Below, in pieces: positions 1 to 8,685 of a DNA stretch of 21,963 bases; the first letter of the stretch is position 1, and each line of letters opens with the position of its first letter. The position numbers and the translations under genes are program-made. Below the pieces are notes generated by a model. That model did no database searches. It saw only the letters and a program-made list of their open reading frames with translations, and had not been told where the DNA came from. Location: contig DATKQI010000030.1 of NCBI GenBank assembly GCA_035532755.1, positions 1 to 21,963 of the forward strand, read 5' to 3'. Source of the DNA: DATKQI01 sp035532755. Its GTDB lineage: Bacteria > Pseudomonadota > Alphaproteobacteria > Acetobacterales > Acetobacteraceae.

Positions 1-27
1 GATCCATCGCACGAAGCGTCCGGTTCA

Positions 28-52
28 TGGCCGGCGGAACGCCCGCCGGCCA
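28..52 (-). terminator. GC-rich hairpin downstream of solute-binding protein gene
   Basis: A perfect 10-bp stem (TGGCCGGCGG paired with CCGCCGGCCA) encloses a 5-nt loop, 17 bases past the stop codon of the solute-binding protein. No T-run follows on the minus strand, so it is not a classical intrinsic terminator. In ABC operons such a hairpin often lies between the binding-protein gene and the permease genes, where it stabilises the upstream message so that more binding protein is made. That role is inferred; the following gene lies outside the window. Confidence 0.5.
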
Positions 53-68
53 CGCCCCGAATGCCCGG

Positions 69-1418
69 CTAGTGCGAATACATCGCGATGTAGTCGCGCG
101 GGCTGTTGGTATGCGCCCAGCAGCCCGAGGACTTCATGTAGCCTGACAGCTCCTTCGCCATCGAATCGAGCCCCTGCTTCACCGGCACCTGCCCCAGCTC
201 GATGCGCGAACCCCAGGCCGATACGATGTCCGAAAAGCGCGGGTAGCACTGCAACTGCGGCCGCCAGTCCGGCACGGTCGCGTGCTCCCAGGTGGTGACC
301 ATCGGGGCGAGGTTGGGAAACTTCGCCTGGATCGACGGATCGGTGTCCGCGCCCTTCCGGGCCACCACCGCGCCATGCTCGATCAGCGGCTTCGCCATCG
401 CCTTCGATGTCAGCCACTGGATGAACAGCCAGGCGGCATCCTGGTGCTTCACCGGCACCTGGGAGCTGACCATGTAGGCGAACCCGCCGAACGCCGAGTA
501 GGTGCCATCCGGTCCCTTCGGCTCGGGCGCGATGCCCAGCTCCTTCGAGATCGGGCTGGCGGCGAGCGTGGTATAGAACGCCGACCATTCGGTGATCATC
601 GGCACGCGCTTCTGCTCCAGCATCTGCACGACCTGCGAGTGGTCATCGGCGACGATGCCGGGCGGCATGTATTTCAGCAGAGACTGGCGGAACTCCTCGC
701 CCTTCAGCGATGCCGCATCATTCACCAGCACCTGCTTCTTCGCCGGATTCAGGTAGCGCCCGCCCCAGGGCCACAGGAAGCGGGTGAACGAATCCGCCGT
801 CTGCGTCTCGCCACGTGCCGATTGCAGCGCATAGCCGTACACGCCCTTGGCCTTGTCCGTCAGCTTCGGCGCATACACCGTCGCAAGCTCGTTCCAGGTG
901 GCGGGAGGCTTGGTGAATCCGGCAGCCTTCAGCATCGTCTTGTTGTAGTACAGCAGACCGGCGTACGAATCGAACGGCAGGCCGTACAGCTTCTTGTCGA
1001 GCGTGTAGGTGGCAAGCCAGATCGGGAAGAAATCCTTGAGGTCGACTGCCGGGTCGGCCAGCTTCTTGTTGTCGAGGAAGTGCTTCAGCGGCACCACCCA
1101 GCCGGCGTCGGCGAAGGTCACCGGCCAGACGCAATCGCTCAGGATCACGTCGAACTGCTGGCTGTTGGAGACGAAATTCAGCGTCTCCTCCTTCAGCGAG
1201 TTCTCATACGGAAAGTTCACCCATTTCACATGGATGCCCGTCGCCTTCTCGAATTGCGGCGTCAGCTCCTGCGCGGCCTTGTAGCTCGGCCGATCGAGCC
1301 CGACCACGGTGATCGTCGTGCCCTTGTACGGCGTTGCCGCCTGCTGCAGGCTCCACGCCCAGGCATGGCTGCTGAACGCAAGCGCGCCCGCCGCCATCAT
1401 CAACCCCCATTTCTTCAT
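69..1418 (-). CDS. ABC transporter extracellular solute-binding protein (family 1, sugar/polyol type)
   Basis: A 449-residue periplasmic binding protein that would capture a carbohydrate and deliver it to an inner-membrane ABC permease. The start is the ATG at 1418, which has a strong AGGAGG-type ribosome site 8-9 bases upstream; the frame stays open further upstream, but no such site precedes the earlier codons. Residues 1-21 are a Sec signal peptide (MKKWGLMM, then an alanine-rich core) with a probable cleavage after HAWA. The mature part has family 1 hallmarks: the N-terminal strand TTITVVGLDRPSY, the FDVILSD strand near residue 85, the YGLPFD and LLYYNK hinge segments, and a conserved Trp-rich second lobe (FLWPWGGRYL). 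It follows the dehydrogenase gene by 61 bp on the same strand, so they probably form an operon. The substrate is not readable; the neighbouring sorbitol-dehydrogenase-like enzyme and MalK-like ATPase suggest a sugar alcohol or sugar. Confidence 0.9.
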   Translation of the reverse strand: MKKWGLMMAAGALAFSSHAWAWSLQQAATPYKGTTITVVGLDRPSYKAAQELTPQFEKATGIHVKWVNFPYENSLKEETLNFVSNSQQFDVILSDCVWPVTFADAGWVVPLKHFLDNKKLADPAVDLKDFFPIWLATYTLDKKLYGLPFDSYAGLLYYNKTMLKAAGFTKPPATWNELATVYAPKLTDKAKGVYGYALQSARGETQTADSFTRFLWPWGGRYLNPAKKQVLVNDAASLKGEEFRQSLLKYMPPGIVADDHSQVVQMLEQKRVPMITEWSAFYTTLAASPISKELGIAPEPKGPDGTYSAFGGFAYMVSSQVPVKHQDAAWLFIQWLTSKAMAKPLIEHGAVVARKGADTDPSIQAKFPNLAPMVTTWEHATVPDWRPQLQCYPRFSDIVSAWGSRIELGQVPVKQGLDSMAKELSGYMKSSGCWAHTNSPRDYIAMYSH

Positions 1419-1479
1419 TCCTGGTTTCCTCCTCCTGATTTTCTCGTCGTCACGCGGCAAGCTGCCGTACATCCCGATG

Positions 1480-2541
1480 TCAGCCGGGCGTGGCCGGCAC
1501 CTCCTTCGGTTCCGTATTCGGAAGACCGTTCGGATGGATCACGCTCTTGATGACGCCATCCCGGTAGTCGGCCTGCAACCCGAACATCTCGGCCGCGCGA
1601 TCGAGCGTCACCCGATGCGTCACCAGCGCCGCCATATCCACCTTCCGTTCGGCGACAAGGCGAATGGCGCGCGGATAGACATGACCCATGCGGCGGGAGA
1701 ACCGCACGGTCAGCCCCTTGCGGCGGGCGAGCGTGGCGGCAAACGTGTAGCTGTCGCCTTCCGGGATGCCCACCAGCACGACCCGCCCGCCGATCGCCAC
1801 ACTCTCCGCGGCATGCTGGAAGCCGAGCGGCGAGTTCGTCGCCTCCAGCACCAGATCCGCACCGCGCCCTGCGGTCAACGCATCGATCGCCGTGTGGCTC
1901 GCCGCCACATCCTGGGCGCCCAGCCGCCGCGCCACCTCCGTGCGATACCCCACCGGATCGATCGCGATGATCTGCCCCACGCCCGCCAGCCGCGCCAGTT
2001 GCAACAAGCAAAGCCCGATGGTGCCGCAGCCCAGGATGGCAACCGATTCCAGCAGCCGCGGGCGGGCCAGATCCATCGCGTGCACCGCCACGCCCAGCGG
2101 TTCCAGCATCACCGCCTCGCTCACGCTGAACCCGTCCGGGACCGGGAAAATCTGGTCGGGCCGCACGGCGATCGTCTCGGTCAGCGCGCCATGGTGCGGC
2201 GGGGCGCCGACGAACTCCACGTTCGGGCACAGATTCACATGGCCGCGGTGGCACCATTCGCACCGCCCGCAGGGCCGCGCCGGATCCACCGCGACAAGCT
2301 GGCCGCGCGCCAGCCCAAGCTCCGGCCGGTCCTGCTCCACCCAGCCGGCGAATTCGTGGCCGGGAACGAACGGCGCGCGGATCTGCGCAGCACCTATGCC
2401 GCCTTCCAGATAATAGTGAATGTCGCTGCCGCACACGCCCACCCCGGCAACCCGGATCGGCACCTCGCCGGGCGCGGCCGCGGGCGATGGCCACTCGCCC
2501 AGGCGCAGATCGCGAATGCCATGAATGAAGGCTGCGCGCAC
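1480..2541 (-). CDS. Zinc-dependent polyol/alcohol dehydrogenase (sorbitol dehydrogenase-like MDR)
   Basis: A 353-residue medium-chain dehydrogenase expected to oxidise a secondary alcohol, probably a polyol, with NAD. Catalytic zinc ligands are visible as Cys37 (VCGSDIHYY) and His62-Glu63 (GHEFAG), with Glu147 in LEPLGVA. The structural zinc lobe has Cys91, Cys94, Cys97 and Cys105. The Rossmann motif GCGTIG is at 171-176, and Asp195 at the end of the second strand favours NAD over NADP. The CGSDIHYY signature is typical of sorbitol/xylitol dehydrogenases. The start is a GTG at 2541 with GGGAGG nine bases upstream. It is the first gene of a leftward unit continuing into the solute-binding protein, so uptake and first oxidation of one substrate are likely coupled. 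The exact substrate is not determined; threonine dehydrogenase-like activity is a less likely alternative. Confidence 0.9.
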   Translation of the reverse strand: MRAAFIHGIRDLRLGEWPSPAAAPGEVPIRVAGVGVCGSDIHYYLEGGIGAAQIRAPFVPGHEFAGWVEQDRPELGLARGQLVAVDPARPCGRCEWCHRGHVNLCPNVEFVGAPPHHGALTETIAVRPDQIFPVPDGFSVSEAVMLEPLGVAVHAMDLARPRLLESVAILGCGTIGLCLLQLARLAGVGQIIAIDPVGYRTEVARRLGAQDVAASHTAIDALTAGRGADLVLEATNSPLGFQHAAESVAIGGRVVLVGIPEGDSYTFAATLARRKGLTVRFSRRMGHVYPRAIRLVAERKVDMAALVTHRVTLDRAAEMFGLQADYRDGVIKSVIHPNGLPNTEPKEVPATPG

Positions 2542-2584
2542 GCTGAACCGCCTCCCGTCGGCCGGCTTGATGCGCCCGCCGTTT

Positions 2585-2596
2585 GAACAATTGTGC
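2585..2596. promoter_or_regulatory. Possible operator in polyol locus divergent region
   Basis: The near-palindrome GAACAATTGTGC has a perfect ACAATTGT core and sits in an AT-rich island between the divergent dehydrogenase and ATPase genes. It lies just downstream of the expected transcription start of the leftward promoter, a position suited to repression. The core resembles sites bound by SorC/DeoR-type sugar regulators, but no regulator gene is present in the window, so the assignment is inferred. Confidence 0.35.
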
Positions 2597-2609
2597 TTTA
2601 CGAATTTCA

Positions 2610-2638
2610 GATGTAATTTTCCTGCCGCTGAATGTCAA
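2610..2638 (-). promoter_or_regulatory. Sigma-70-type promoter for dehydrogenase/binding-protein operon
   Basis: On the minus strand a perfect -35 TTGACA (2638-2633) is followed by a 17-bp spacer and a -10-like TACATC (2615-2610). The expected start point is near 2603, giving a leader of about 60 bases before the GTG at 2541. The -35 matches consensus fully and the -10 only partly, as expected for a regulated promoter. Confidence 0.5.
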
Positions 2639-2688
2639 CCAACGGCGCACGCCCGCCCAAATCCGGCGGGCAAGGCAGGGAAACGTCG

Positions 2689-3784
<1,096 letters not shown>

Positions 3785-3810
<26 letters not shown>

Positions 3811-4837
3811 TGCCGTAACGTGTTGCCCAGGGCGCCAGCGCCTCCAGAATGCCGGGATAGAGCATCACGCCTTCCGCCATCTGCCGCGCCCGCCGGGCAA
3901 GGCCCTGTGCCCCCGGCAGCCGTGGCGGCTGCCCGCCCGGCACCGGTGGCGAGGTCCGCACCGCCTCCGCCAGCCAGCCGCTTTCGCGCAGGAACGCGCC
4001 CGCGCCGCCGAAGCCGGCCGGATCGAGCACTTGCAAAAACACCGCCGCCCCCCAGCCCTCCACTGGATCGGCACGGCCGAACCCGCCCAGTGCCGCCGTC
4101 AGCGCTTCCACCATCAGCGCGAGCGCGAACCCCTTGTGCCCGGAATCGATCCCGCCCAGCGGCAGGATCGTGCCCGGCGGATCGGTGAACAGCGCCGCCG
4201 GGTCGCGCGTCGGCTGGCCGGCCGCATCGATCATCCAGGGATGCTCCAGCATCCGCCCCTCGGCGCGCATCCTCCCGGTGAAACCGTTGGTAGTGGCGGA
4301 CATGGACACGTCGATCAGCACCGGGTCGCCATCGGTCGGGATGCCCACGGCGATGGGGTTCGGCGTGAACAGCGGCCGCGTGCTGCCGAACGGAGCGACG
4401 GAGCGCACCCCGGGATCGGAACTTGCCAGGATCGCCATCATCCCGCGCGAGGTCACGCGCGGCAGATAGGCCGCGAGGCAGGCGATATGATGGCTGCGGC
4501 GGATCACCACCGTGCCGGTGCCGTGCGTTCCAGCCCGGCTCAGCGCGAGGTCGATCGCCCGGCACACCAGCCACGGCCCCGGCAGCCGCCGCCCATCCCA
4601 TGTCACGGCCGCGCCGCGGTCGGCCACCGTCTCCGGCTCGCCGGTAGCGGCCATGCGGCCCTCGGCGATCTCCTTCAGATAGGGCGCGAGCAGCGCGAGG
4701 CCGTGCGTGGTATGGCCCAGCAGATCGCCTTCCAGGAGGATTTCGGCCAGCACCGCCGCCCGTTCCGGCGGCAGGCCGGCAGCGGTGCCCAGCGCGGCGG
4801 CATAGGCCAGCAGGTCGGCGGCGGCATGGGTGCTCAC
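3785..4837 (-). CDS. Ldh2/malate dehydrogenase-family NAD(P)-dependent oxidoreductase
   Basis: A 350-residue protein of the non-Rossmann Ldh2 family (malate/L-lactate, ureidoglycolate, 2,3-diketo-L-gulonate and related 2-ketoacid reductases). Supporting motifs are GHTTHGL at 41-47, corresponding to the family D-x-x-G-x-x-S/T-HG segment, the catalytic-type RRSHH around 113-117, the cofactor-loop segment TPNPIAVGIP at 158-167, and DSGHKGFALALMVEAL. The GTG start at 4837 overlaps the cupin stop by four bases (GTGA), so the two are translationally coupled; the frame is open far upstream but that portion is the cupin gene read in another frame. It would interconvert a 2-hydroxy and a 2-oxo acid; the substrate is unknown. 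Its 3' end overlaps the convergent ATPase gene. Confidence 0.88.
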
Positions 4838-5220
4838 GTCCGGCCGTAATCGTCGGTCAGCCGCTCGATATCGTCCTCGGCCAGATGCGCGCCATACTGC
4901 ACCTCGATCAGCAGCAGGTCGGCCGCCCCAGGGTTTTCCAGCCGGTGCACCGCGCCCAGGGGAATGCCGGCCGCCTCGCCCACGCCAAGGTCGAACACCT
5001 CGCCATCGCGCGTCACCCGCGCGGTGCCGGCCGCCACCACCCAGTGTTCGGCGCGGCCGCGGTGCCGCTGCAAGGACAGCCTTGCCCCGGGCACGACGCG
5101 AATGCGCTTCACTACGAAGCCGGGGTCGGCGTCGATCACGGCCCACTCGCCCCAGGGCCGCGTGTCGCGTGCGCCGATCACGTAGGTATTCAGCCCCTGC
5201 CCGCCTGCCTTGCCGCTCAT
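4834..5220 (-). CDS. Stand-alone mannose-6-phosphate isomerase type II-like cupin
   Basis: A 128-residue single-domain cupin matching the isomerase half of bifunctional ManC/AlgA enzymes. It shows RPWGEWAVID, then QRHRGRAEHWVV (metal-ligand histidines 53 and 59), IPLGAVHRLENPG (His92), LIEVQYGAHLAEDDIERLTDDYGR at the C-terminus. It lacks the nucleotidyltransferase half entirely, and is the normal size for single-domain members. It could isomerise a phosphorylated or free hexose, or act as another sugar-modifying cupin. It lies 50 bp downstream of the M20 peptidase and is coupled to the Ldh2-family gene by a 4-bp stop/start overlap, so a shared pathway is likely. The ATG at 5220 has only a weak GGATGG ribosome site. 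Confidence 0.85.
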   Translation of the reverse strand: MSGKAGGQGLNTYVIGARDTRPWGEWAVIDADPGFVVKRIRVVPGARLSLQRHRGRAEHWVVAAGTARVTRDGEVFDLGVGEAAGIPLGAVHRLENPGAADLLLIEVQYGAHLAEDDIERLTDDYGRT

Positions 5221-5270
5221 CAGCCCATCCGCCCATTCGAACCCTGATTAGGCCGGCACGAACGCGCCGA

Positions 5271-6677
5271 TCAAGCCGCCCCCGCCAGCCGGGCGAGCAG
5301 CCGCGCGTGGGAGCGGGCGGCGCGGTGAAAGCAGCGCAGCTCGAACTTCTCGTTCGGGCTGTGGATCTGGTCGTCGTCGAGCCCGAAGCCCATCAGCAGC
5401 GAATCGAGCCCCAGATGCCGCTGCAGCGCCTCCACCACCGGGATCGACCCGCCGCAGCCCGCCAGCACCGGCGGGCGGGCGAATTCGTCCGTCAGCGCGG
5501 CCTGCGCGGCCTTCACCCACGGCGCGGTCGTCGGCACCTCGATACCCGGCGCCCCGCTGAACACCTGCACGTCGGCCGTCGCGTCCGGCGGCAGCCGGTC
5601 GGCCACGAAGCGTTTCAGCCCCGCCGCCACGGCCTGCGGGTCCTGCCCCGGCACCAGCCGGAACGAGACTTTCGCATGCGCCTCGGCGGGGATGACGGTC
5701 TTGCTGCCGGGGCCCATGTAGCCGCCCCAGATGCCGTTGATATCGGCGGTCGGCCGCGCCCACAGCCGGTCCAGCGCGGTGCGCCCATGTTCGCCCGCCG
5801 GAACCGACAGGCCGACGCCGCCCAGGAAAGCCGCCTCATCGAACCCCAGCCCCTGCCACTGCCCGGCAAGTTCGGCCGGCAGTTCGGCCACGCCGTCATA
5901 GAAGCCGGGGATGCGGATGCGGCCCGCATCGTCATGCAGATCACCCAGGATGCGCGTGAGCAGGTTCAGCGGATTCAGCGCGGCCCCGCCGAACATGCCC
6001 GAATGCAGGTCGCGGGACGGGCCCTTCAGGTCGATCTGCGCATACACCATGCCGCGCAGGCGTGTGGTGATCGCCGGGGTGTCGATGTTCCACATGTTGG
6101 TGTCGCTGATGAGCGCGAGGTCCGCCGAGAGCTCGTCGCGGTTGGCCGCCAGGAACGCTTCCAGGCTGGGGCTGCCGCACTCCTCCTCGCCCTCGATCAG
6201 CACGGAAACGCGGACCGGCAGGCCGCCGGTGACCGCATGCCAGGCGCGGCAGGCGGTCAGGAAGCTCATCACCTGCCCCTTGTCGTCCACCGCCCCGCGG
6301 GCGACGATGCGCTTGCCGGCCGGCCCGTCCACCAGCACCGGATCGAACGGCGCGGATGTCCACAGATCGAGCGGATCGGCCGGCTGCACGTCGTAATGGC
6401 CGTAGAACAGCACATGCGGCCCGTTCGTCCCCGCGCCCGGCCCCGGGTGATGCGCCACCACCATCGGGTGTCCCTCCGTCGGGCGTACCGAGGCAGTGAA
6501 CCCGAGTGCGCCGAGTTCGCCCGAAAGCCACGCGGCCGCCTTCCGGCAGTCCGCCGCATGGTCGGGCTGCGCGCTGATGGACGGAATGCGCAGCAGGTCG
6601 AACAGCCGGCCACGCGCGGCATCCAGCGTCTCGTCCAGCCGCGCGAGTACGGCGGAAATCGCGTTTTGAGAGGTCAT
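5271..6677 (-). CDS. M20/M25/M40-family metallopeptidase (dipeptidase/amidohydrolase)
   Basis: A 468-residue cytoplasmic di-zinc hydrolase, expected to cleave dipeptides or N-acyl/N-carbamoyl amino acids. Motifs visible: FYGHYDVQP with ligand His94 and Asp96, bridging Asp in RGAVDDKG (131-132), the catalytic/ligand pair in EGEEECGS (164-165), the lid-domain DLHSGMFGG, and a C-terminal ligand His in DDDQIHSPNE. The length and HYDVQP variant fit the CNDP/dipeptidase branch rather than ArgE or DapE. The ATG at 6677 (MTSQNAIS) has an AGGAAC-type site upstream; codons further upstream belong to an unrelated open stretch. It is first in a leftward set with the cupin and Ldh2-family genes. An 18-bp inverted repeat 20 bases before the start may regulate it. 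Confidence 0.9.
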   Translation of the reverse strand: MTSQNAISAVLARLDETLDAARGRLFDLLRIPSISAQPDHAADCRKAAAWLSGELGALGFTASVRPTEGHPMVVAHHPGPGAGTNGPHVLFYGHYDVQPADPLDLWTSAPFDPVLVDGPAGKRIVARGAVDDKGQVMSFLTACRAWHAVTGGLPVRVSVLIEGEEECGSPSLEAFLAANRDELSADLALISDTNMWNIDTPAITTRLRGMVYAQIDLKGPSRDLHSGMFGGAALNPLNLLTRILGDLHDDAGRIRIPGFYDGVAELPAELAGQWQGLGFDEAAFLGGVGLSVPAGEHGRTALDRLWARPTADINGIWGGYMGPGSKTVIPAEAHAKVSFRLVPGQDPQAVAAGLKRFVADRLPPDATADVQVFSGAPGIEVPTTAPWVKAAQAALTDEFARPPVLAGCGGSIPVVEALQRHLGLDSLLMGFGLDDDQIHSPNEKFELRCFHRAARSHARLLARLAGAA

Positions 6678-6697
6678 GTGCACAGGTTCCTGCAGCA

Positions 6698-6715
6698 GTG
6701 CGAAGATATTCGCAC
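6698..6715. promoter_or_regulatory. Inverted repeat upstream of M20 peptidase gene
   Basis: Perfect 7-bp arms GTGCGAA and TTCGCAC are separated by GATA in the 91-bp gap between the tetR stop and the peptidase start, 20 bases upstream of its ATG. It could be an operator for an unseen regulator or a small leader hairpin. It differs from the TetR palindrome at 7485-7503, so the same repressor is unlikely. No T-run follows, which argues against an intrinsic terminator. Confidence 0.4.
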
Positions 6716-6768
6716 AGACTGCATCACGCCCGCGCCGCCGCCGCAACCCACCGGAAGAGTGCTGCTGC

Positions 6769-7416
6769 CTATGCCGGAGCCGCGGGCGTCTGCGCCGGTG
6801 CGCCGTAGGCGCTGAGGAACACCGTGATCGCGCCGTCCACCACATGGGCGATGGCCTCCGGCGAGGGCGGCGGCCCGATGCCGAGCCGGCAGCGCAGCGC
6901 CAGCCGGGTCTGGGTCAGCGCGAAGAACTGCTCGGCGGCGAAGTCCGGGTCCGGCACCGCAAGCCGCCCCGTCGCGGTCTGCCGCGCCAGCCAGCCGGAC
7001 AATGCCGCCATCGATTGCGCCGGGCCGGCTTCGAAAAAGCCGCGGGCGAGTTCCGGAAACTTCGCCGCCTCCGACACCACCACCCGATAGACGATCTGGC
7101 CGATCGGCGAGAGCATCATCTCCATCATCGCCACGCCGATCCGCCGCAACGTTGTCGCCGGGTCGGTCTCGCACGCGGGAAAAATGAAGATGCGCGGGAT
7201 GTTGCGGCTGCAGGTCTGGGCCACATAGGCGCTGAACAGGGCGGCCTTTCCGGGAAAATAATTATACAGAGTGCCCTTGGACACACCGCCCTCCTGGGCG
7301 ATCCGCGCCATGCTCGCGCCTTCGTAGCCATCCTCCGCGAACACGCGGCCCGCCCCGTCCAGGATGCGGGCACGCCGTTCGAGCGAAAGCAGTTCCGGCT
7401 CTGGCATTCCGCCCAT
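6769..7416 (-). CDS. TetR/AcrR-family transcriptional repressor of efflux operon
   Basis: A roughly 215-residue regulator. The N-terminal DNA-binding domain reads RRARILDGAGRVFAEDGYEG, then a helix-turn-helix in SMARIAQEGGVSKGTLYNYF with the usual GTLYNYFPGKAALF end. The C-terminal half is a variable ligand-binding domain of the type seen in efflux repressors. The start is uncertain. ATGs occur at 7446, 7428, 7416 and 7407, and a GGAGGGGG ribosome-type tract abuts 7428, too close for that codon but acceptable for a TTG at 7425 or more loosely for 7416. The 7446 start is disfavoured because it overlaps the -35 box of the divergent promoter. It is transcribed away from the adaptor-pump-channel genes and probably binds the palindrome between them, releasing it when a pump substrate binds. 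Confidence 0.88.
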   Translation of the reverse strand: MGGMPEPELLSLERRARILDGAGRVFAEDGYEGASMARIAQEGGVSKGTLYNYFPGKAALFSAYVAQTCSRNIPRIFIFPACETDPATTLRRIGVAMMEMMLSPIGQIVYRVVVSEAAKFPELARGFFEAGPAQSMAALSGWLARQTATGRLAVPDPDFAAEQFFALTQTRLALRCRLGIGPPPSPEAIAHVVDGAITVFLSAYGAPAQTPAAPA

Positions 7417-7446
7417 CAAGACCAACATCCCCCTCCAACTTCCCAT

Positions 7447-7475
7447 TTGACATTGTGAGACCGCGCCCCTAGTTG
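7447..7475 (+). promoter_or_regulatory. Predicted promoter of the efflux operon
   Basis: A perfect -35 TTGACA (7447-7452), a 17-bp spacer and a weak -10 TAGTTG (7470-7475) precede the adaptor gene. The expected start point is about 7482, immediately before the 19-bp palindrome, so a bound repressor would block the polymerase at the start site. The -10 match is poor, so the exact placement is tentative. Confidence 0.45.
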
Positions 7476-7484
7476 CAAGCCCAA

Positions 7485-7503
7485 TGACCGAACCGTTCGG
7501 TCA
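7485..7503. promoter_or_regulatory. TetR operator palindrome
   Basis: TGACCGAACCGTTCGGTCA: perfect 8-bp arms around a 3-bp centre, 19 bp in all. Size, symmetry and location between a tetR gene and the efflux operon it probably controls are those of a TetR-family operator. It starts just downstream of the predicted efflux transcription start and about 70 bp upstream of tetR on the other strand, so it could serve autoregulation as well. It also argues against the in-frame ATG at 7484 being the adaptor start. Confidence 0.75.
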
Positions 7504-7534
7504 CTCTCTGGCGAGCAGGCAAGGCAGGGCACAG

Positions 7535-8683
7535 ATGGACGGAGAGCTGCGTTTGGAGGCGGACGACCGCACAACCGGCCATATGGCCACCGCCCGGCAG
7601 CCGGATACGGCCGGTGGCGAAGCCGCTGACAAGGCAGGGGACAAGGCCGCGCAGGCACCGGCGAATGGCCGGCGGCGCGGGCCGCCGAAATGGATCCTGC
7701 TGGTCGCCGTGCTCGTGATCGCCGTCGGCGGCACGTTCTACTGGTATCAGGGCCGCAACTACGTCTCCACGAGCGATGCCCAGATCGACGGCGCGCTGCA
7801 TCAGATCGCCCCGCAGACCGGCGGGCGGGTGATCGCGGTGCCGGTGCGCACCAACCAGCACGTGGCCGCCGGGCAACCCCTGCTGAAGATCGACCCGCGC
7901 GACGAGCAGGTGCAGCTCGACAAGGCGCTCGCCCAGCAGGCCAACGCCCAGGCGCAGCTTGCCAACAGCCAGGCGCTTGTCGGCCTGCGTCAGGCGAGCG
8001 TGGATCAGTCGAGCGCCGACCTGGCCGTGCAGCAGGCCAACCAGGTGCAGGCCCAGCAGGATTATCAGCGTTATCGCGGGATCAACCCGCGCGCCATCAC
8101 CCGCCAGCAGCTCGACAATGCCGCCGCGGCGCTGCGTGCGGCGACCGCGCGGGTCGATGCCGGCCGACAAGCGGTGAAGGGCGCGAAGGCGCAGGTGACG
8201 GCGGCCGAGGCCTCGGTCGTCGCTGCCCAGGCATCGTTGAAATCAGCCGATGTCGCGATCGAGCAGGCGCGGCTGCAACTCTCCTACACGACCGTGACCG
8301 CCCCGGTGGCGGGCTACGTCACGATGAAATCCGTGCGGCTGGGCAATGTGGTCAAGAACGGCCAGGCGCTGATGGACGTGGTGGCGGATGACGTTTGGGT
8401 CACGGCGAACTTCAAGGAAACCGCGCTGTCGCGCCTGCGTGTCGGGCAGCCCGTATCGATCAGCGTGGATGCCTATCCCGGCAAGACCTTCCACGGCCAT
8501 ATCCAGAGTTTCCAGCGCGGCACGGGATCGGTGTTCAGCCTGCTGCCGGCCGAGAACGCCACCGGCAACTACGTGAAGGTGGTGCAGCGCGTGCCGGTGA
8601 AGATCGTGTTCGATCACGTCGATTTCGCGAAATATCGGCTCTCTCCGGGCATGTCCGTCGAGCCCTCGGTGAAGGTGCGCTGA
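7535..8683 (+). CDS. HlyD/EmrA-family periplasmic adaptor of multidrug efflux system
   Basis: A 382-residue membrane fusion protein linking the inner-membrane pump to the outer-membrane channel. A cytoplasmic, charged N-terminus (about 50 residues) precedes one membrane helix (PKWILLVAVLVIAVGGTFYWY, split here by its flanks, about 52-71). Then come the EmrA-type lipoyl half-motif YVSTSDAQIDG, a long Gln/Ala-rich coiled-coil hairpin (about 120-265), the returning half-motif LSYTTVTAPVAGYV and a beta-barrel domain with VWVTANFKE. The ATG at 7535 follows AAGGCAGGG. An upstream in-frame ATG at 7484 lacks a ribosome site and lies at the operator edge. The stop is 2 bp before the pump start, so the genes are co-translated. 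Confidence 0.92.
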   Translation: MDGELRLEADDRTTGHMATARQPDTAGGEAADKAGDKAAQAPANGRRRGPPKWILLVAVLVIAVGGTFYWYQGRNYVSTSDAQIDGALHQIAPQTGGRVIAVPVRTNQHVAAGQPLLKIDPRDEQVQLDKALAQQANAQAQLANSQALVGLRQASVDQSSADLAVQQANQVQAQQDYQRYRGINPRAITRQQLDNAAAALRAATARVDAGRQAVKGAKAQVTAAEASVVAAQASLKSADVAIEQARLQLSYTTVTAPVAGYVTMKSVRLGNVVKNGQALMDVVADDVWVTANFKETALSRLRVGQPVSISVDAYPGKTFHGHIQSFQRGTGSVFSLLPAENATGNYVKVVQRVPVKIVFDHVDFAKYRLSPGMSVEPSVKVR

Positions 8684-8685
8684 AC

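Noticed and set aside
282..2586. Two long plus-strand open frames (422 and 425 codons)
   Set aside because: They are antisense to the solute-binding protein and polyol dehydrogenase, both well supported by motifs, starts and ribosome sites.
4830..6815. 661-codon open frame on the plus strand
   Set aside because: It lies antisense to the cupin and M20 genes and its product is an Arg/His/Pro/Ala-rich shadow with no domain; long antisense frames are expected at this GC content.
7484..7534. Upstream ATG as adaptor start
   Set aside because: It overlaps the TetR palindrome, sits at the predicted transcription start and lacks a ribosome site; 7535 fits better.
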